From Prevotella sp. (GTDB taxonomy: Bacteria > Bacteroidota > Bacteroidia > Bacteroidales > Bacteroidaceae): a stretch of DNA of 36,835 nucleotides. Shown one piece after another: positions 21,631-30,706 of the stretch (position 1 is the stretch's first letter; every line of letters starts with the position of its first letter). The notes under the pieces were generated by a model, which saw nothing but the letters and a program-made list of their open reading frames with translations, ran no database searches and was not told where the DNA came from. Both the position numbers and the translations under genes were made by a program. Location: positions 1 through 36,835 of the forward strand of contig JAILAA010000054.1 of NCBI GenBank assembly GCA_024681875.1, read 5' to 3'.

Positions 21631-23994
21631 ATGAACAAGATTGTAAGAAAGGAACAGTTCTCGGAGAAAGTATTCCTGTTCGAGATTGAGGCACCGCTGA
21701 TTGCCAAGAGTCGCAAGGCGGGCAACTTTGTCATCGTGCGTGTTGACCAGAAGGGCGAGCGTATGCCGCTCACCATCGCCGGCGCCGATATCGACAAGGG
21801 CACCATCACATTAGTGGTACAGATGGTTGGCCTCTCCAGTAAGAAACTCTGCACCCTGAATGAAGGTGAGTATATAGCCGATGTCGTCGGCCCGTTGGGC
21901 AATCCCACACACATCGAGAACTTCGGCACCGTGGTTTGCGCAGGCGGAGGTCTGGGCGTAGCCCCTATGCTGCCCATCATCCAGGCCCTGAAGAAAGCCG
22001 GCAACCGCGTGCTCTCAGTCATGGCCGGACGCTCAAAAGATCTCATTATCTTAGAAGACAAGGTACGCGAGAGCTCTGACGAGGTCATCATTATGACCGA
22101 CGACGGCAGCTACGGCGAGAAAGGCGTAGTTACCGTCGGCATTGAGAAATTCATTGAGCAGGAGCACGTCGATAAAGTTTTCGCCATTGGTCCTCCCATC
22201 ATGATGAAGTTCTCAAACCTTACTGCCCAGAAGCACAATATTCCCTGCGAAGTGAGCCTGAACACTATCATGGTTGACGGCACGGGCATGTGCGGTGCCT
22301 GCCGTCTGACCATCGGCGGCAAGACAAAGTTCGTGTGCATCGACGGTCCCGAGTTCGACGGTGCCCTTGTCGACTGGGACGAGATGTTCAAGCGTATGGG
22401 CACCTTTAAGCGTGCTGAGCAGGAGGAGCTGGAGCATTATGAGGAGCACCTGCCCCACCCCCAGCCCCTCCCTGTAGGGAGGGGAGAAGATACCTCTATA
22501 GAGAGTGTGGGCGTGCAAGGTAATAGCACCCTTCCCTTACAGAGAGGGGATAGGGATGGGTCTGAGTCTTGGCGCTCCGATCTTCGCTCTTCCATGAAGC
22601 CGAAGGAGCGTCTAGCCATCGAGCGTGTCGTCATGCCTGAGCTTGACCCCGTCTACCGTGCCACCACACGTACCGAGGAGGTGAACATCGGCCTGACGAA
22701 AGAGATGGCCATGCAGGAGGCCAAGCGCTGTCTCGACTGCGGCAAGCCCAGCTGCGTTGAAGGCTGTCCTGTGAATATCGACATTCCCGGCTTCGTGAAG
22801 AACATTGAGCGCGGCGACATCCTCGAGGCTGCCCGTGTGCTGAAACAGACATCAGCACTGCCCGCCGTCTGCGGTCGAGTCTGTCCGCAGGAGAAGCAGT
22901 GCGAGAGCAAGTGCATCCACCTGAAGATGAATTCGAAGCCCGTGGCCATCGGCTATCTGGAGCGATTCGCTGCCGACTATGAGCGCGAGAGCGGCAACAT
23001 CAGCCTGCCCGAGATTGCTCCCAGCAACGGCATAAAAATAGCCGTCGTGGGCTCTGGCCCTGCCGGATTGAGCTTTGCTGGCGATATGGTGAAGAAGGGT
23101 TACGATGTCTATGTCTTCGAGGCGCTCCACGAGATTGGCGGCGTGCTGAAATACGGCATCCCCGAGTTCCGTCTGCCCAACAAGATTGTCGACGTGGAGA
23201 TAGAGAATCTGGCCAAGATGGGCGTGCATTTCCAGACCGACGTCATCGTGGGCAAGACCATCAGCGTTGAGCAATTGGAGGAAGCAGGTTTCAAGGGCAT
23301 CTTCGTTGGCTCGGGTGCCGGTCTGCCCAACTTCATGAACATCCCCGGCGAGAACAGCATCAACATCATGTCGTCGAATGAATACCTGACACGCGTGAAC
23401 CTGATGGATGCTGCCAACCCCACCACCGACACGCCCATCAACTTTGGCAAGAATGTGCTCGTGGTTGGCGGCGGCAACACGGCCATGGACTCGTGCCGCA
23501 CGGCAAAACGCCTTGGCGGCAATGTCACGCTGGTCTATCGTCGCTCAGAGCAGGAGATGCCTGCCCGCTTAGAGGAGGTGAAGCACGCCAAGGAGGAGGG
23601 CATCAATTTCCTCACGCTGCACAACCCCATCGAGTACAAGGCTGACGAGACGGGCGCCGTCTGCCAGGCTGTGCTGCAGGTGATGGAGTTGGGCGAGCCC
23701 GATGCCAGCGGCCGCCGCTCACCCGTTCCCGTCGAGGGTAAGACGGTGACGCTCGACGTCGACCAGGTGATCGTGGCCGTTGGCGTCAGCCCCAACCCGC
23801 TGGTGCCGAAGAGCATCGAGGGCCTGGAGCTGGGCCGCAAGAACACCATCGTAGTGAACGAGGGTATGCAGTCGGCTCGCAGCGAGATCTTTGCCGGTGG
23901 CGACATCGTGCGCGGTGGTGCCACCGTCATCCTAGCCATGGGCGACGGCGGTCGTGCTGCCCAGCACATGGACGAATACCTGCAGAATAAGTAA
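21631..23994 (+). CDS. Fused NfnA-NfnB-type NADH-dependent ferredoxin:NADP+ oxidoreductase
   Basis: The 787-residue protein joins two proteins that are separate in many anaerobes. Residues 1-262 are a ferredoxin-NADP reductase/DHODB-like subunit: the FAD segment RMPLTIAGAD (44-53), a pyridine-nucleotide fold (CAGGGLGVAPM at about 103-113) and a [2Fe-2S] motif (Cys221, Cys224, Cys236, with no fourth Cys; an Asp ligand is known in NfnA). Residues about 321-787 are a GltD-like subunit: two [4Fe-4S] groups (CLDCGKPSCVEGCP and CGRVCPQEKQCESKC), FAD loop VVGSGPAGLSFAG and NADPH loop VVGGGNTAMD. Such proteins bifurcate electrons between NADPH, NADH and ferredoxin, or act as sulfide dehydrogenase or glutamate synthase subunits; the rnf neighbours favour the first. 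The linker (about 274-320) is encoded by two inverted REP-like elements. Confidence 0.88.
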   Translation: MNKIVRKEQFSEKVFLFEIEAPLIAKSRKAGNFVIVRVDQKGERMPLTIAGADIDKGTITLVVQMVGLSSKKLCTLNEGEYIADVVGPLGNPTHIENFGTVVCAGGGLGVAPMLPIIQALKKAGNRVLSVMAGRSKDLIILEDKVRESSDEVIIMTDDGSYGEKGVVTVGIEKFIEQEHVDKVFAIGPPIMMKFSNLTAQKHNIPCEVSLNTIMVDGTGMCGACRLTIGGKTKFVCIDGPEFDGALVDWDEMFKRMGTFKRAEQEELEHYEEHLPHPQPLPVGRGEDTSIESVGVQGNSTLPLQRGDRDGSESWRSDLRSSMKPKERLAIERVVMPELDPVYRATTRTEEVNIGLTKEMAMQEAKRCLDCGKPSCVEGCPVNIDIPGFVKNIERGDILEAARVLKQTSALPAVCGRVCPQEKQCESKCIHLKMNSKPVAIGYLERFAADYERESGNISLPEIAPSNGIKIAVVGSGPAGLSFAGDMVKKGYDVYVFEALHEIGGVLKYGIPEFRLPNKIVDVEIENLAKMGVHFQTDVIVGKTISVEQLEEAGFKGIFVGSGAGLPNFMNIPGENSINIMSSNEYLTRVNLMDAANPTTDTPINFGKNVLVVGGGNTAMDSCRTAKRLGGNVTLVYRRSEQEMPARLEEVKHAKEEGINFLTLHNPIEYKADETGAVCQAVLQVMELGEPDASGRRSPVPVEGKTVTLDVDQVIVAVGVSPNPLVPKSIEGLELGRKNTIVVNEGMQSARSEIFAGGDIVRGGATVILAMGDGGRAAQHMDEYLQNK
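22453..22484. repeat. REP-like palindromic element, first of an inverted pair in the Nfn linker
   Basis: A perfect palindrome with 9-bp arms and a GT loop (22465-22484, CCCCTCCCT and AGGGAGGGG) is preceded by CCCCACCCCCAG. On the minus strand this reads palindrome followed by CTGGGGGTGGGG. Confidence 0.85.
22529..22560. repeat. REP-like palindromic element, second of an inverted pair in the Nfn linker
   Basis: This 32-base unit (CCCTTCCCTTACAGAGAGGGG, first 20 bases at 22529-22548) ends in the tail ATAGGGATGGG. Its reverse complement aligns with the unit at 22453-22484 with few changes, so the two units lie head to head with a 44-base spacer. Both are translated in frame. Confidence 0.8.
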
Positions 23995-23999
23995 GTGTG

Positions 24000-24019
24000 C
24001 TTTGCGGTTTTCCGCAAAG
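24000..24019. repeat. Small hairpin before the DUF486 gene
   Basis: CTTTGCGG (24000-24007) pairs perfectly with CCGCAAAG (24012-24019) around a TTTT loop, 8 bases before the next ATG. It has A rather than T on its 3' side, so it is not a plus-strand terminator; it could affect translation or RNA processing. Confidence 0.55.
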
Positions 24020-24027
24020 AAAAAACT

Positions 24028-24396
24028 ATGAACGGACTTTATACCATCATCCTGCTCATACTAAGCAACATCTTCATGACGCTTGCTTGGTATGGGCATT
24101 TGAAATTGTCAGAGACAGGCGTCAGCAAGACATGGCCCCTCATCGGCGTCATCGTCTTCTCCTGGGGCATCGCTTTTTTTGAATACTGCTGCCAGGTGCC
24201 TGCCAACAGATTAGGATTCGTAGGCAACGGCGGTCCCTTCTCGCTCGTTCAGCTGAAGGTGGTGCAGGAGTGCATCTCGCTCTTCGTCTTTGCCGTCATT
24301 GCCAACATCATGTTCCAGGGACAGCAGCTACACTGGAACCATGTGCTCGCCTTTGTACTCATCGTGCTGGCTGTCTATCTTGTCTTTATGAAATAA
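24028..24396 (+). CDS. DUF486/DMT-type small membrane protein
   Basis: The 122-residue protein has four predicted membrane helices: residues 3-20, 30-50, 68-88 and 98-118. It matches the DUF486 family, a short relative of the drug/metabolite transporter superfamily; the phrase WGIAFFEYCCQVPANRLG (about 43-60) is a family signature. Function is unknown. I chose the ATG at 24028 because upstream in-frame codons overlap a hairpin and encode a charged non-membrane stretch. It follows the Nfn-type gene after 33 bases and precedes the next gene by 9, so it may be co-transcribed with either. Confidence 0.82.
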   Translation: MNGLYTIILLILSNIFMTLAWYGHLKLSETGVSKTWPLIGVIVFSWGIAFFEYCCQVPANRLGFVGNGGPFSLVQLKVVQECISLFVFAVIANIMFQGQQLHWNHVLAFVLIVLAVYLVFMK

Positions 24397-24405
24397 TCTC
24401 CTTCC

Positions 24406-26319
24406 ATGAACAAGAAAAAGAAAACAATACAGACAACACAAAAGTCTGTGAAGACATCGATGACGACAGTCACGAAAAAAGAACAGACAAAAAAGCTGAA
24501 CTTCCAGTTTCTTGCTCCTGTTTTCTGCGCCGTTGGGCTGGCAGCCATCGCAGTCTGCCTACTAAGCTTTGAAAGTGATTATCTTTGGAAGGCTCAGGAG
24601 TTGAACCTACACTTGGACACGCCACTTTTCTTCCGCCAGCAGATGGTGGTAGCCGGTGGCTTCCTCACGTGGATAGGCACATACTTTACGGAAACTTTCT
24701 TCCATCCTGTGCACGGCATATTCATGCTCATTATGTGGTGGTTATTGCTAATGCTCCTTGCAGGCCGTGCATTCCGTGTGCCCTTGAAATGGTCAGTACT
24801 ATTGCTTGTTCCTGTAGCTCTGTTGCTGCTTACCTGCGTTGACATAGGCTATATGATATATTACTTGAAGTTGCGTGGATATTTCTTCTCTGCCACGATT
24901 GCACTGTGTATCATGTGTGCAATGGTGTGGCTATTCAGAAGTCTGCCAGCCAAGTATTATTTGAGACAAGTTCTCATCCTGCTGACAGCTGCCCTACTCT
25001 ACCCGTTGCTGGGCTTCTATGCCCTTTTGACAACGGTGGTTATGGGTGTGATGCTGTGGCGCATGGAGGACGAGAAGCTCATCATGCGTATTATTGGAAG
25101 CATTGTCGCAGTCATATGCATTATCTTCATACCCGTCTTTTTCTACCGGAATGTGTTCTATCAGACGAGCATGGATAACATTTACTGGTCAGCACTGCCA
25201 TCCTATTGTATGCCCGAAATTCTTTTTGAGTATTACATCCCCTTTATCCTTCTCTCTCTATTCTTTGTCCTGATGGCGGCCACCTATCGACTGCTGCCAA
25301 GCGGTAACGTGAAGCATCCATGGCGGTGGGGCGTTGTAAACTTGGTTATAATAGCTGTGTTGGCCATAGGCGTGAAACACTTCTGGTACAGTGACTACAA
25401 CTTCCATAAGGAGTTGAGTATGCAACGCTACATGGAGCAAGAAGACTGGCAAGCTATGTTGGATGAGGCTGCCGACTTGCAAGATGAGCCCACACGTGCT
25501 ATCGTGATGATGAAGAATCTGGCCCTTTTCCGTCAGGGCAGACAAGGCGACGTGATGTACCACTACCTCACTGGCGCTAAAGCCTGCGACGCTCCATTCC
25601 GTGTGAACATGACTCAGGTGATTGGCCGCTCTCTCTATTACCAATATGGTCTGCCCAACTACTGCTACCGTTGGTGCATGGAAGACGGTGTGGAATATGG
25701 CTGGCGTGCCGAATACTTAAAACACATGACACGATGCGCTCTACTCAACAGAGAATATCGCGTGGCCCGCAAATATATCGACATGCTGAAGCACACGCGC
25801 TATCACAGAGAATGGGCTGAGAGTCAAGAGCGTTTCCTCGCAGGTGAAGAGGCCTTAAAAAACGACAAGAATTACGCCAGCATCATGCACCTGATGAATT
25901 TCAAAGACAGACTCAGCAGTGATCAGGCTATCATGGAACAGTTCCTGATGAATCACTTTATCTACGATCCCAGTCCAGACACGCTTTATCAGGAACAGGC
26001 GGCCTATGCCGGTTTGTGGAGTAAGGATATCCCAACCTTCTGGCATCTGTTCTTCATCTACGCCAACTCACACGTAGGACAACACATGCCCACCCACCTA
26101 CAAGAGGCGGCCTATCTCTATGGACATTTAGAAAACAATGTCGACATCAGTGGTATGCCTTTCGATGAAAGCATCAAGAGCACATACGCCCAGTTTATGA
26201 AAGCGGCTGAGCGCTGTGCATCTTTAGGAGAGGAGAAAATGAAAGAAATTCTCTTACCACAATTCGGTCATACTTTCTATTACGAATATTATCTGATTCG
26301 CAACCAAAAGCTGTATTGA
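24406..26319 (+). CDS. Large membrane protein with soluble C-terminal domain (DUF6057-like)
   Basis: The 637-residue protein has a Lys/Thr-rich N-terminus (1-36). About nine or ten membrane helices follow between 38 and 330, and then a soluble region of some 300 residues of helical, TPR-like character (for example REYRVARKYIDMLKHTRYHREWAES). I recall such proteins in Bacteroidales under the name DUF6057, with no established function. The partner gene begins 1 base after its stop and encodes a lipoprotein with a haem motif; the pair probably forms one unit in the cell envelope. The start is the first ATG after the DUF486 gene. Confidence 0.75.
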   Translation: MNKKKKTIQTTQKSVKTSMTTVTKKEQTKKLNFQFLAPVFCAVGLAAIAVCLLSFESDYLWKAQELNLHLDTPLFFRQQMVVAGGFLTWIGTYFTETFFHPVHGIFMLIMWWLLLMLLAGRAFRVPLKWSVLLLVPVALLLLTCVDIGYMIYYLKLRGYFFSATIALCIMCAMVWLFRSLPAKYYLRQVLILLTAALLYPLLGFYALLTTVVMGVMLWRMEDEKLIMRIIGSIVAVICIIFIPVFFYRNVFYQTSMDNIYWSALPSYCMPEILFEYYIPFILLSLFFVLMAATYRLLPSGNVKHPWRWGVVNLVIIAVLAIGVKHFWYSDYNFHKELSMQRYMEQEDWQAMLDEAADLQDEPTRAIVMMKNLALFRQGRQGDVMYHYLTGAKACDAPFRVNMTQVIGRSLYYQYGLPNYCYRWCMEDGVEYGWRAEYLKHMTRCALLNREYRVARKYIDMLKHTRYHREWAESQERFLAGEEALKNDKNYASIMHLMNFKDRLSSDQAIMEQFLMNHFIYDPSPDTLYQEQAAYAGLWSKDIPTFWHLFFIYANSHVGQHMPTHLQEAAYLYGHLENNVDISGMPFDESIKSTYAQFMKAAERCASLGEEKMKEILLPQFGHTFYYEYYLIRNQKLY

Positions 26320-26320
26320 C

Positions 26321-27868
26321 ATGAAAACAAATACGTTTTTCGTTCTAGTATTCTGCTGTCTCATTGCAGGATGCGGCGTAAGCATCCCAGAGAGCTACAT
26401 ACAGAAAGAAGAGTTGCCGGCTATCTATCCTGACTACGCCGACGTCACTATACCTGTGAATATCGCTCCGCTGTCCTTCCAGCTAGAGCAGGATGCTGAA
26501 GACGCCGTAGTTCGTTTCAGTTATGACAACAACGAGATTCTTTGTGGCGGACAAAAAGCACAGCCCGACATTGATGACTGGCACGAGCTTACAGCAAAGG
26601 CAAAGGGAAAGGACATCACCGTTGAAGTGTATGCTAAGAACGACGGACAATGGACACGCTATAAACCATTCGCCATCCACGTTTCGACAGACAGCATCGA
26701 TTCCTACATCAGCTACCGTCTTATTTCTCCCTCCTACGTTACCTACGAAGAACTGACCCTGAACCAGCGTAACCTTGAGAACTACGACGAAAGCGTGATG
26801 GTTGACAACCTGCTTTGCAGCACTGAGGAGGACGGTCAGTGTGTGAACTGTCACAACTATCAGCAGTACAACCCTGGAAGGATGCAGTTCCACGCCCGCC
26901 AGAACCACGGCGGCACCGTCATTGTCTACGACGGACAGATAAAAAAGGTCAGCATGAAAAATGACTCGACCATCTCCTCAGGCGTCTATCCCACCTGGCA
27001 CCCTACCCTACCGCTCATTGTCTATTCCACCAACAATACAAGTCAAAGTTTTCACACGCGTGACTTGAATAAGATTGAGGTGAGCGATGCTGCCAGCGAC
27101 CTCATCATCTATGACATTGAGAAGAATACCGTAGCCAACGTCGAGAACGACCCCAACGAGTTTGAGTGTTATCCCTACTGGGCACCTGACGGACGTATGC
27201 TCTACTACGTCAGCGCCCATTTTGAGTATCGTGACACAACGGCAGATTCGGGCGAGCAGTACCTACGGGCTAAAGAAATAAAATATAACATCTACCGTAA
27301 AAGCTTCAATCCCGCCACTCGCCACTTCGGTCCACGCGAGATAGTGTTCCAAGCCGACAGACTGAGTACGAACTACATCGGTCTTTCCGACTCTGTAGGC
27401 ACTGACACACTGGGGCTCAGCGCCACACTTCCTCGCATCTCGCCTGACGGACACTTCCTCATGTTCACCCTCGGCCATTATGGCGTATTCCACATTTGGC
27501 ACCACGAAGCCGATCTCTACCTCATGGACCTCACTGATGGTAGCGTCAGAGCCATGAATGAAGTCAACTCATCCGATACTGAGAGCTACCACTCCTGGTC
27601 AAGCAACGGACGGTGGGTCATCTTCAGTAGCCGCCGCAACGACGGCAACTTCACACGTCCCTTTATCGCCCACATCGACAAAGACGGACACGGCAGTAAA
27701 CCATTTGAACTGCCTCAGGCAGATCCTGGCTATCACAAAGAACTGATGAAGAGCTATAACATCCCTGAGTTTATGAGAGGTCCCGTCACAATCACTCCCC
27801 AGCAATTTGCCGACATATTGCTGAGCGACGACCAAGTATTGAAGGCCACCTTTATCCCAGCGCCATAG
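26321..27868 (+). CDS. TolB/PD40-like beta-propeller lipoprotein with a CxxCH haem motif
   Basis: The 515-residue protein has a lipoprotein signal with lipobox LIAGC (Cys18). Residues 160-180 contain one CVNCH motif (Cys174, Cys177, His178), which fits covalent haem c attachment. From about 220 on, repeated segments such as YPTWHPTLPLIVYST, CYPYWAPDGRMLYYVS, PRISPDGHFLMFT and YHSWSSNGRWVIFSS form a PD40/TolB-like propeller. The N-terminal part (about 40-150) is beta-rich and unassigned. It could be a periplasm-facing electron carrier or a binding protein; only the presence of the motif is certain. Some Bacteroidales entries of this kind are labelled cytochrome c biosynthesis protein, which I would not rely on. 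It is coupled to the upstream membrane protein. Confidence 0.8.
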   Translation: MKTNTFFVLVFCCLIAGCGVSIPESYIQKEELPAIYPDYADVTIPVNIAPLSFQLEQDAEDAVVRFSYDNNEILCGGQKAQPDIDDWHELTAKAKGKDITVEVYAKNDGQWTRYKPFAIHVSTDSIDSYISYRLISPSYVTYEELTLNQRNLENYDESVMVDNLLCSTEEDGQCVNCHNYQQYNPGRMQFHARQNHGGTVIVYDGQIKKVSMKNDSTISSGVYPTWHPTLPLIVYSTNNTSQSFHTRDLNKIEVSDAASDLIIYDIEKNTVANVENDPNEFECYPYWAPDGRMLYYVSAHFEYRDTTADSGEQYLRAKEIKYNIYRKSFNPATRHFGPREIVFQADRLSTNYIGLSDSVGTDTLGLSATLPRISPDGHFLMFTLGHYGVFHIWHHEADLYLMDLTDGSVRAMNEVNSSDTESYHSWSSNGRWVIFSSRRNDGNFTRPFIAHIDKDGHGSKPFELPQADPGYHKELMKSYNIPEFMRGPVTITPQQFADILLSDDQVLKATFIPAP

Positions 27869-27931
27869 ATAATAAAACATGCAGGTCGAGCAAAACGATT
27901 GTTCGATAAGATTGTGAAGCTTTTTTACCAG

Positions 27932-27970
27932 AAAAAAGCGAAAGAAAATCCATTTTTTCTTTCGCTTTTT
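27932..27970 (+). terminator. Hairpin terminator before gyrB
   Basis: AAAAAGCGAAAGAAAA (27933-27948) pairs with TTTTCTTTCGCTTTTT (27955-27970) around a 6-base loop. It lies 64 bases after the lipoprotein gene. Its 3' half overlaps the -33 region of the gyrB promoter. Confidence 0.8.
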
Positions 27971-27991
27971 GCTTGTTTTTTTGTACCTTTG
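27960..27991 (+). promoter_or_regulatory. gyrB promoter
   Basis: The -7 box TACCTTTG (27984-27991, followed by CA) has TTTC at 27960-27963 as a 3/4 -33 match with a 20-base gap. The start codon lies 26 bases downstream. Confidence 0.65.
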
Positions 27992-28016
27992 CACAAAATT
28001 TTGGAAACAGACAAAA

Positions 28017-29990
28017 ATGACTGACGAACAGATTCAGAACGAGAACTATTCCGCGAGTAATATTCAGGTACTCGAGGGACTGGAGGCCGTGCGCAAGCGT
28101 CCGGCCATGTACATTGGAGATATCAGCGAGAAGGGTTTGCACCACCTGGTGAACGAGACCGTTGACAACTCCATCGACGAGGCAATGGCAGGCTACTGCA
28201 CCCATATCGAGGTGACGATTAACGAAGACAACAGCATCACCGTGCAGGACAATGGCCGCGGTATTCCCGTGGACGAGCATGAGAAGATGCACAAGAGCGC
28301 CCTTGAGGTAGTGATGACCGTGCTGCACGCCGGCGGCAAGTTCGACAAGGGCAGCTATAAGGTCTCTGGCGGTCTGCACGGCGTCGGCGTCTCCTGCGTG
28401 AACGCCCTGTCGACACACATGATGTCGCAGGTGTTCCGCAACGGGCACATCTACCAGCAGGAGTACGAGAAGGGCAAGCCGCTGTATGACGTAAAGATTG
28501 TGGGCGACACCGACCTGACCGGTACGCGCCAGCAATTCTGGCCCGACCCCACCATCTTCACTACCACTGAGTACAAGTATGACATCATCGCCAAGCGAAT
28601 GCGCGAACTGGCCTACCTCAACGCCGGCATCACCATCACGCTGACCGACCTGCGTCCCGACGAGGAAGGCAACCTGCGTCAGCCTGAGGTGTTTCACGCG
28701 AAGGAGGGACTGAAAGAGTTCGTGCGTTATGTGGACCGTCACCGTACTCACCTCTTCGACGACGTCATCTACCTGAAGACCGAGAAGCAGGGCACGCCCA
28801 TCGAGGTGGCCGTGATGTACAATACGGATTATAGCGAGAACATCCACTCCTACGTCAACAACATCAATACCATCGAAGGTGGTACGCACCTGCAGGGCTT
28901 CCGCATGGCTCTGACCAGGACGCTGAAGAAATATGCTGACGAAGACGCCAACATCTCGAAGCAGATTGAGAAGGCGAAGATTGAAATCGCCGGTGAGGAT
29001 TTCCGCGAGGGTCTCACCGCTGTCATCAGCATTAAGGTGGCCGAACCGCAATTTGAAGGCCAGACGAAGACAAAGTTGGGCAACAGCGAGGTGGTGGGTG
29101 CCGTTAATGCCGCCGTGGGCGAGGCGCTGACCAACTACTTAGAGGAGCATCCGAAGGAGGCCAAGCTTATTTGTGAGAAAGTGGTGCTGGCTGCCACGGC
29201 ACGTATCGCCGCCCGCAAGGCTCGTGAGAGCGTGCAGCGCAAGAACCCGATGAGCGGCGGCGGACTGCCCGGCAAGTTGGCCGACTGCTCGAACAAGGAC
29301 CCGAAGTCGTGCGAGATCTTCCTCGTCGAGGGCGACTCCGCAGGCGGCAGCGCCAAGCAGGGCCGCGACCGTCACTTCCAGGCCATCCTGCCGCTGCGTG
29401 GTAAGATTCTGAACGTGGAGAAGGTACAGTGGCACCGTGTGTTTGAGGCCGAGTCGGTAATGAACATCATCCAGAGTATCGGCGTGCGCTTCGGCGTGGA
29501 TGGCGAAGGCGACCGCGAGGCGAACATCGACAAGCTGCGCTACGACAAGATTATCATCATGACCGACGCCGACGTCGATGGCTCTCACATCGACACGCTG
29601 ATTATGACGCTGTTCTATCGTTTCATGCCGCAGGTAATTCAGGGCGGACATCTTTATATTGCCACACCGCCGCTTTACAAGTGTACGTTCAAGAAGGTAT
29701 CGGAGTACTGCTACACCGAGCAGCAACGTCAGGCATTCATCGACAAATATGTGGCTGGCGACGAAAACTCCACTGCCCTGCACACGCAGCGCTACAAAGG
29801 TCTGGGTGAGATGAACCCTGAACAGCTGTGGGAGACGACGATGAACCCTGAGAACCGTCTCTTGAAGCAGGTGACCATTGAGAATGCCGCCGAGGCAGAC
29901 GAGATTTTCTCCATGCTGATGGGCGACGACGTAGAACCGCGCCGCGAGTTCATCGAGAAGAACGCCACTTACGCAAATATCGACGCATAA
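28017..29990 (+). CDS. gyrB: DNA gyrase subunit B
   Basis: The 657-residue ATPase subunit of DNA gyrase introduces negative supercoils together with GyrA. Seen: the GHKL ATP site ([22 protein letters not shown] and [14 protein letters not shown]), the transducer domain, the TOPRIM acidic residues ([10 protein letters not shown] and DADVDGSHI) and the C-terminal [15 protein letters not shown]. An upstream in-frame ATG would add 16 residues but overlaps the promoter and is unlikely, so I use the ATG at 28017. Its start [21 protein letters not shown] and length fit Bacteroidetes GyrB rather than ParE. A large inverted repeat follows 12 bases after the stop. Confidence 0.95.
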   Translation: MTDEQIQNENYSASNIQVLEGLEAVRKRPAMYIGDISEKGLHHLVNETVDNSIDEAMAGYCTHIEVTINEDNSITVQDNGRGIPVDEHEKMHKSALEVVMTVLHAGGKFDKGSYKVSGGLHGVGVSCVNALSTHMMSQVFRNGHIYQQEYEKGKPLYDVKIVGDTDLTGTRQQFWPDPTIFTTTEYKYDIIAKRMRELAYLNAGITITLTDLRPDEEGNLRQPEVFHAKEGLKEFVRYVDRHRTHLFDDVIYLKTEKQGTPIEVAVMYNTDYSENIHSYVNNINTIEGGTHLQGFRMALTRTLKKYADEDANISKQIEKAKIEIAGEDFREGLTAVISIKVAEPQFEGQTKTKLGNSEVVGAVNAAVGEALTNYLEEHPKEAKLICEKVVLAATARIAARKARESVQRKNPMSGGGLPGKLADCSNKDPKSCEIFLVEGDSAGGSAKQGRDRHFQAILPLRGKILNVEKVQWHRVFEAESVMNIIQSIGVRFGVDGEGDREANIDKLRYDKIIIMTDADVDGSHIDTLIMTLFYRFMPQVIQGGHLYIATPPLYKCTFKKVSEYCYTEQQRQAFIDKYVAGDENSTALHTQRYKGLGEMNPEQLWETTMNPENRLLKQVTIENAAEADEIFSMLMGDDVEPRREFIEKNATYANIDA

Positions 29991-30002
29991 GGTATTTCAA
30001 CA

Positions 30003-30086
30003 ACGGATTTCACGGATTACACGGATTTGCAACCTACTGACCATCAATATCAGTATTTGTCCGTGTAATCCGTGAAATCCGTTTTT
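30003..30086. repeat. Large inverted repeat of ACGGATT-type units after gyrB
   Basis: A 23-base arm at 30003-30025 (ACGGATTTCACGGATTACAC plus GGA) is exactly reverse-complementary to 30060-30082, with a 34-base loop and TTTTT following. Each arm holds three copies of ACGGA spaced nine bases apart. It lies between the convergent gyrB and barrel genes and probably acts as a bidirectional terminator. Similar TCCGTGTAATCCGTGAAATCCG sequences are dispersed in many Bacteroidetes genomes, as I recall. Confidence 0.8.
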
Positions 30087-30094
30087 ATTTACTC

Positions 30095-30706
30095 TTAAAA
30101 TCTATATCCTGCTGTCAGCCACAATGAGTTAGTGCGCCACGTTTCGTCTAACAACTCTATGTCGCAGAGGTTGGTCAGACCGATGTTGTAACGGGCATCA
30201 AGTACCACGTTACGGTATTCGTAAGACAAGCCAATGGGAATGGAAACGTTCAGTTTCTTGAAGGAATTGCCAATATCCTCCGAATGACCATCCACCACAG
30301 ACTTCACATTCAACAAATAGCCAAGCTGTAGTCCGGCCTTTATGGCCAACCCGTCAGCTACGTAGAAGTTCTCTACGGCCGAGAAGTTCAGAAAATCCAG
30401 ATTGGTATGTGCATCGCCATCAATCTCCGTATAGCGGAAGCCTTCACGCGAATACCACACACCGACGGCGGTGGAGAGGGGTTTCATATAGCGGTATTCC
30501 ACTTCGGCACCAGCCACAAAGCCTATCTGGCGTTTGGGCTTCACCAAACGATTAAAATCTACATACACGTCTTGCCCTGACATGTTCGACGAGTTGATGC
30601 CCACACGGGGTGTGACAGACCACCGTCCTGTTTCCTGCGACTGTGCCAAGGCGGCCAATGGAGCTGCCATGCCGAGCAGCATGGCAAAAAGTGTTCTTTT
30701 CATCAT
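30095..30706 (-). CDS. Small outer membrane beta-barrel protein (PorT-like)
   Basis: The 203-residue protein has a signal peptide (MMKRTLFAMLLGMAAPLAALAQ). The mature part fits an 8-stranded barrel: WSVTPRVGINSSNM, GFVAGAEVEYRYM, STAVGVWYSREGFRY, LAIKAGLQLGYLL, IPIGLSYEYRNVVLDARYNIGLTNL and the C-terminal SLWLTAGYRF ending in Phe. This is the common outer membrane beta-barrel (OMP_b-brl/PorT-like) family of Bacteroidetes. The substrate or role is unknown. It lies 76 bases after the TonB-plug gene in the same direction; no promoter box is clear in that gap. Confidence 0.82.
   Translation of the reverse strand: MMKRTLFAMLLGMAAPLAALAQSQETGRWSVTPRVGINSSNMSGQDVYVDFNRLVKPKRQIGFVAGAEVEYRYMKPLSTAVGVWYSREGFRYTEIDGDAHTNLDFLNFSAVENFYVADGLAIKAGLQLGYLLNVKSVVDGHSEDIGNSFKKLNVSIPIGLSYEYRNVVLDARYNIGLTNLCDIELLDETWRTNSLWLTAGYRF

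Noticed and set aside
22465..22484. Perfect palindrome read as a transcription terminator within the Nfn fusion
   Set aside because: There is no T-run after it, it is translated in frame, and a related inverted unit follows; a repeat element explains it better.
27852..29051. Open frame of 399 codons on the minus strand opposite gyrB
   Set aside because: GyrB motifs are unambiguous on the plus strand, and the antisense frame only reflects codon composition.
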